Shown: positions 63,901 through 64,000 of the stretch, one piece after another | How positions within the stretch are numbered: position 1 is the stretch's first letter | How the letters are laid out: every line of letters starts with the position of its first letter | Assembly (NCBI GenBank): GCA_015689645.1 | Contig: WVSM01000006.1 | Location: forward strand, 208,472-272,471 | Reading direction: 5' to 3' | DNA from: Rhodobacterales bacterium HKCCE4037 | GTDB lineage: Bacteria; Pseudomonadota; Alphaproteobacteria; Rhodobacterales; Rhodobacteraceae | DNA length: 64,000 nucleotides | Translations under genes and position numbers: made by a program | The notes under the pieces: model-generated | Told to the model about the DNA's origin: nothing | Seen by the model: the letters and a program-made list of their open reading frames with translations, nothing else | Databases searched by the model: none

Positions 63901-64000
63901 TCAGGCGGGAGAGAGGGCGGGCGCGGGCCGATCCTCTGCGCTGGCGGGGGCCACGACGGCGGCGCCGTCCGGCCCGCGCGTGACCGGCCAGTCGCCCGGG
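63901..64000 (-). CDS. 3' end of an unrecognised gene, cut by the window edge
   Basis: On the minus strand an open frame enters from the right edge and ends at a TGA at 63901. The visible part (GDWPVTRGPDGAAVV, then a Pro/Ala-rich tail) could be the disordered end of a protein. Only about 32 codons are seen, so function is unknown. Confidence 0.4.
   Translation of the reverse strand, partial: PGDWPVTRGPDGAAVVAPASAEDRPAPALSPA

Overview
The window is about 64 kb of GC-rich DNA with dense, mostly start/stop-overlapping genes. Its content fits an alphaproteobacterium of the family Rhodobacteraceae (Roseobacter group). Supporting points are the cta cytochrome oxidase cluster running into thrC and an M16 peptidase, hflK-hflC-DUF2065-degP, a methylmalonyl-CoA epimerase followed by a DUF1467 gene, DUF2842 behind purA, an alphaproteobacterial LexA box (GAAC-N7-GAAC) and CtrA-type sites (TTAA-N7-TTAAC). 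I see no tRNA, rRNA, transposase, integrase, phage gene or CRISPR array. The window is mainly a housekeeping chromosome segment with short intergenic repeat elements. The assignment is by recognition only; no search was run.

Layout. 1-4.8 kb: an osmoregulated periplasmic glucan operon, opgC-opgG-opgH, with 4-bp overlaps, after the tail of an unknown gene. 4.8-7.0 kb: on the minus strand, two related Cys/His-rich periplasmic proteins, a SCO1 copper chaperone and an exported rhodanese. 7.1-9.7 kb: a DUF998 membrane protein, an EamA exporter and small unknowns, with a pair of perfect DnaA boxes in front of one of them. 9.7-12.6 kb: lysC with a small coupled gene, an array of short dyads, a CtrA-type site and a threonine dehydratase-like gene. 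12.7-17.2 kb: glmU-glmS-acetyltransferase-AlkD-like operon. 17.3-19.2 kb: gph and a DegT-family aminotransferase. 19.2-22.7 kb: a small outer-membrane barrel, a secreted unknown, pyrG and secG.

22.9-28.9 kb: purA, DUF2842, a very large acidic protein, thiamine pyrophosphokinase and rpiA. 29.3-35.0 kb: glutathione reductase, then the membrane protease modulators hflK/hflC, DUF2065 and a Do-type protease. 35.0-40.2 kb: an acetyltransferase, a lipoprotein, an orphan DnaE2-type OB-fold protein directly behind a LexA box, a [2Fe-2S] ferredoxin, a repeat-type secreted protein, aspS and DUF1993. 40.2-43.6 kb: hemerythrin, a response regulator, methylmalonyl-CoA epimerase, DUF1467, an EI24 membrane protein and a nitroreductase. 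43.7-49.3 kb: topA, dprA and tldD. 49.6-58.7 kb: ctaC-ctaB-coxF-ctaG-ctaE-surf1-thrC-M16 peptidase-acetyltransferase-FAD dehydrogenase. 58.7-64 kb: metG, a serine beta-lactamase-like protein, an MFS transporter, a YdhR-like protein and a cut-off gene.

The points most worth a second look are the SOS-linked orphan DnaE2 OB domain, the Cys/His pair with SCO1 and rhodanese, the CtrA-like site at dprA, and several families of intergenic palindromes, including one that could fold as a three-way junction.
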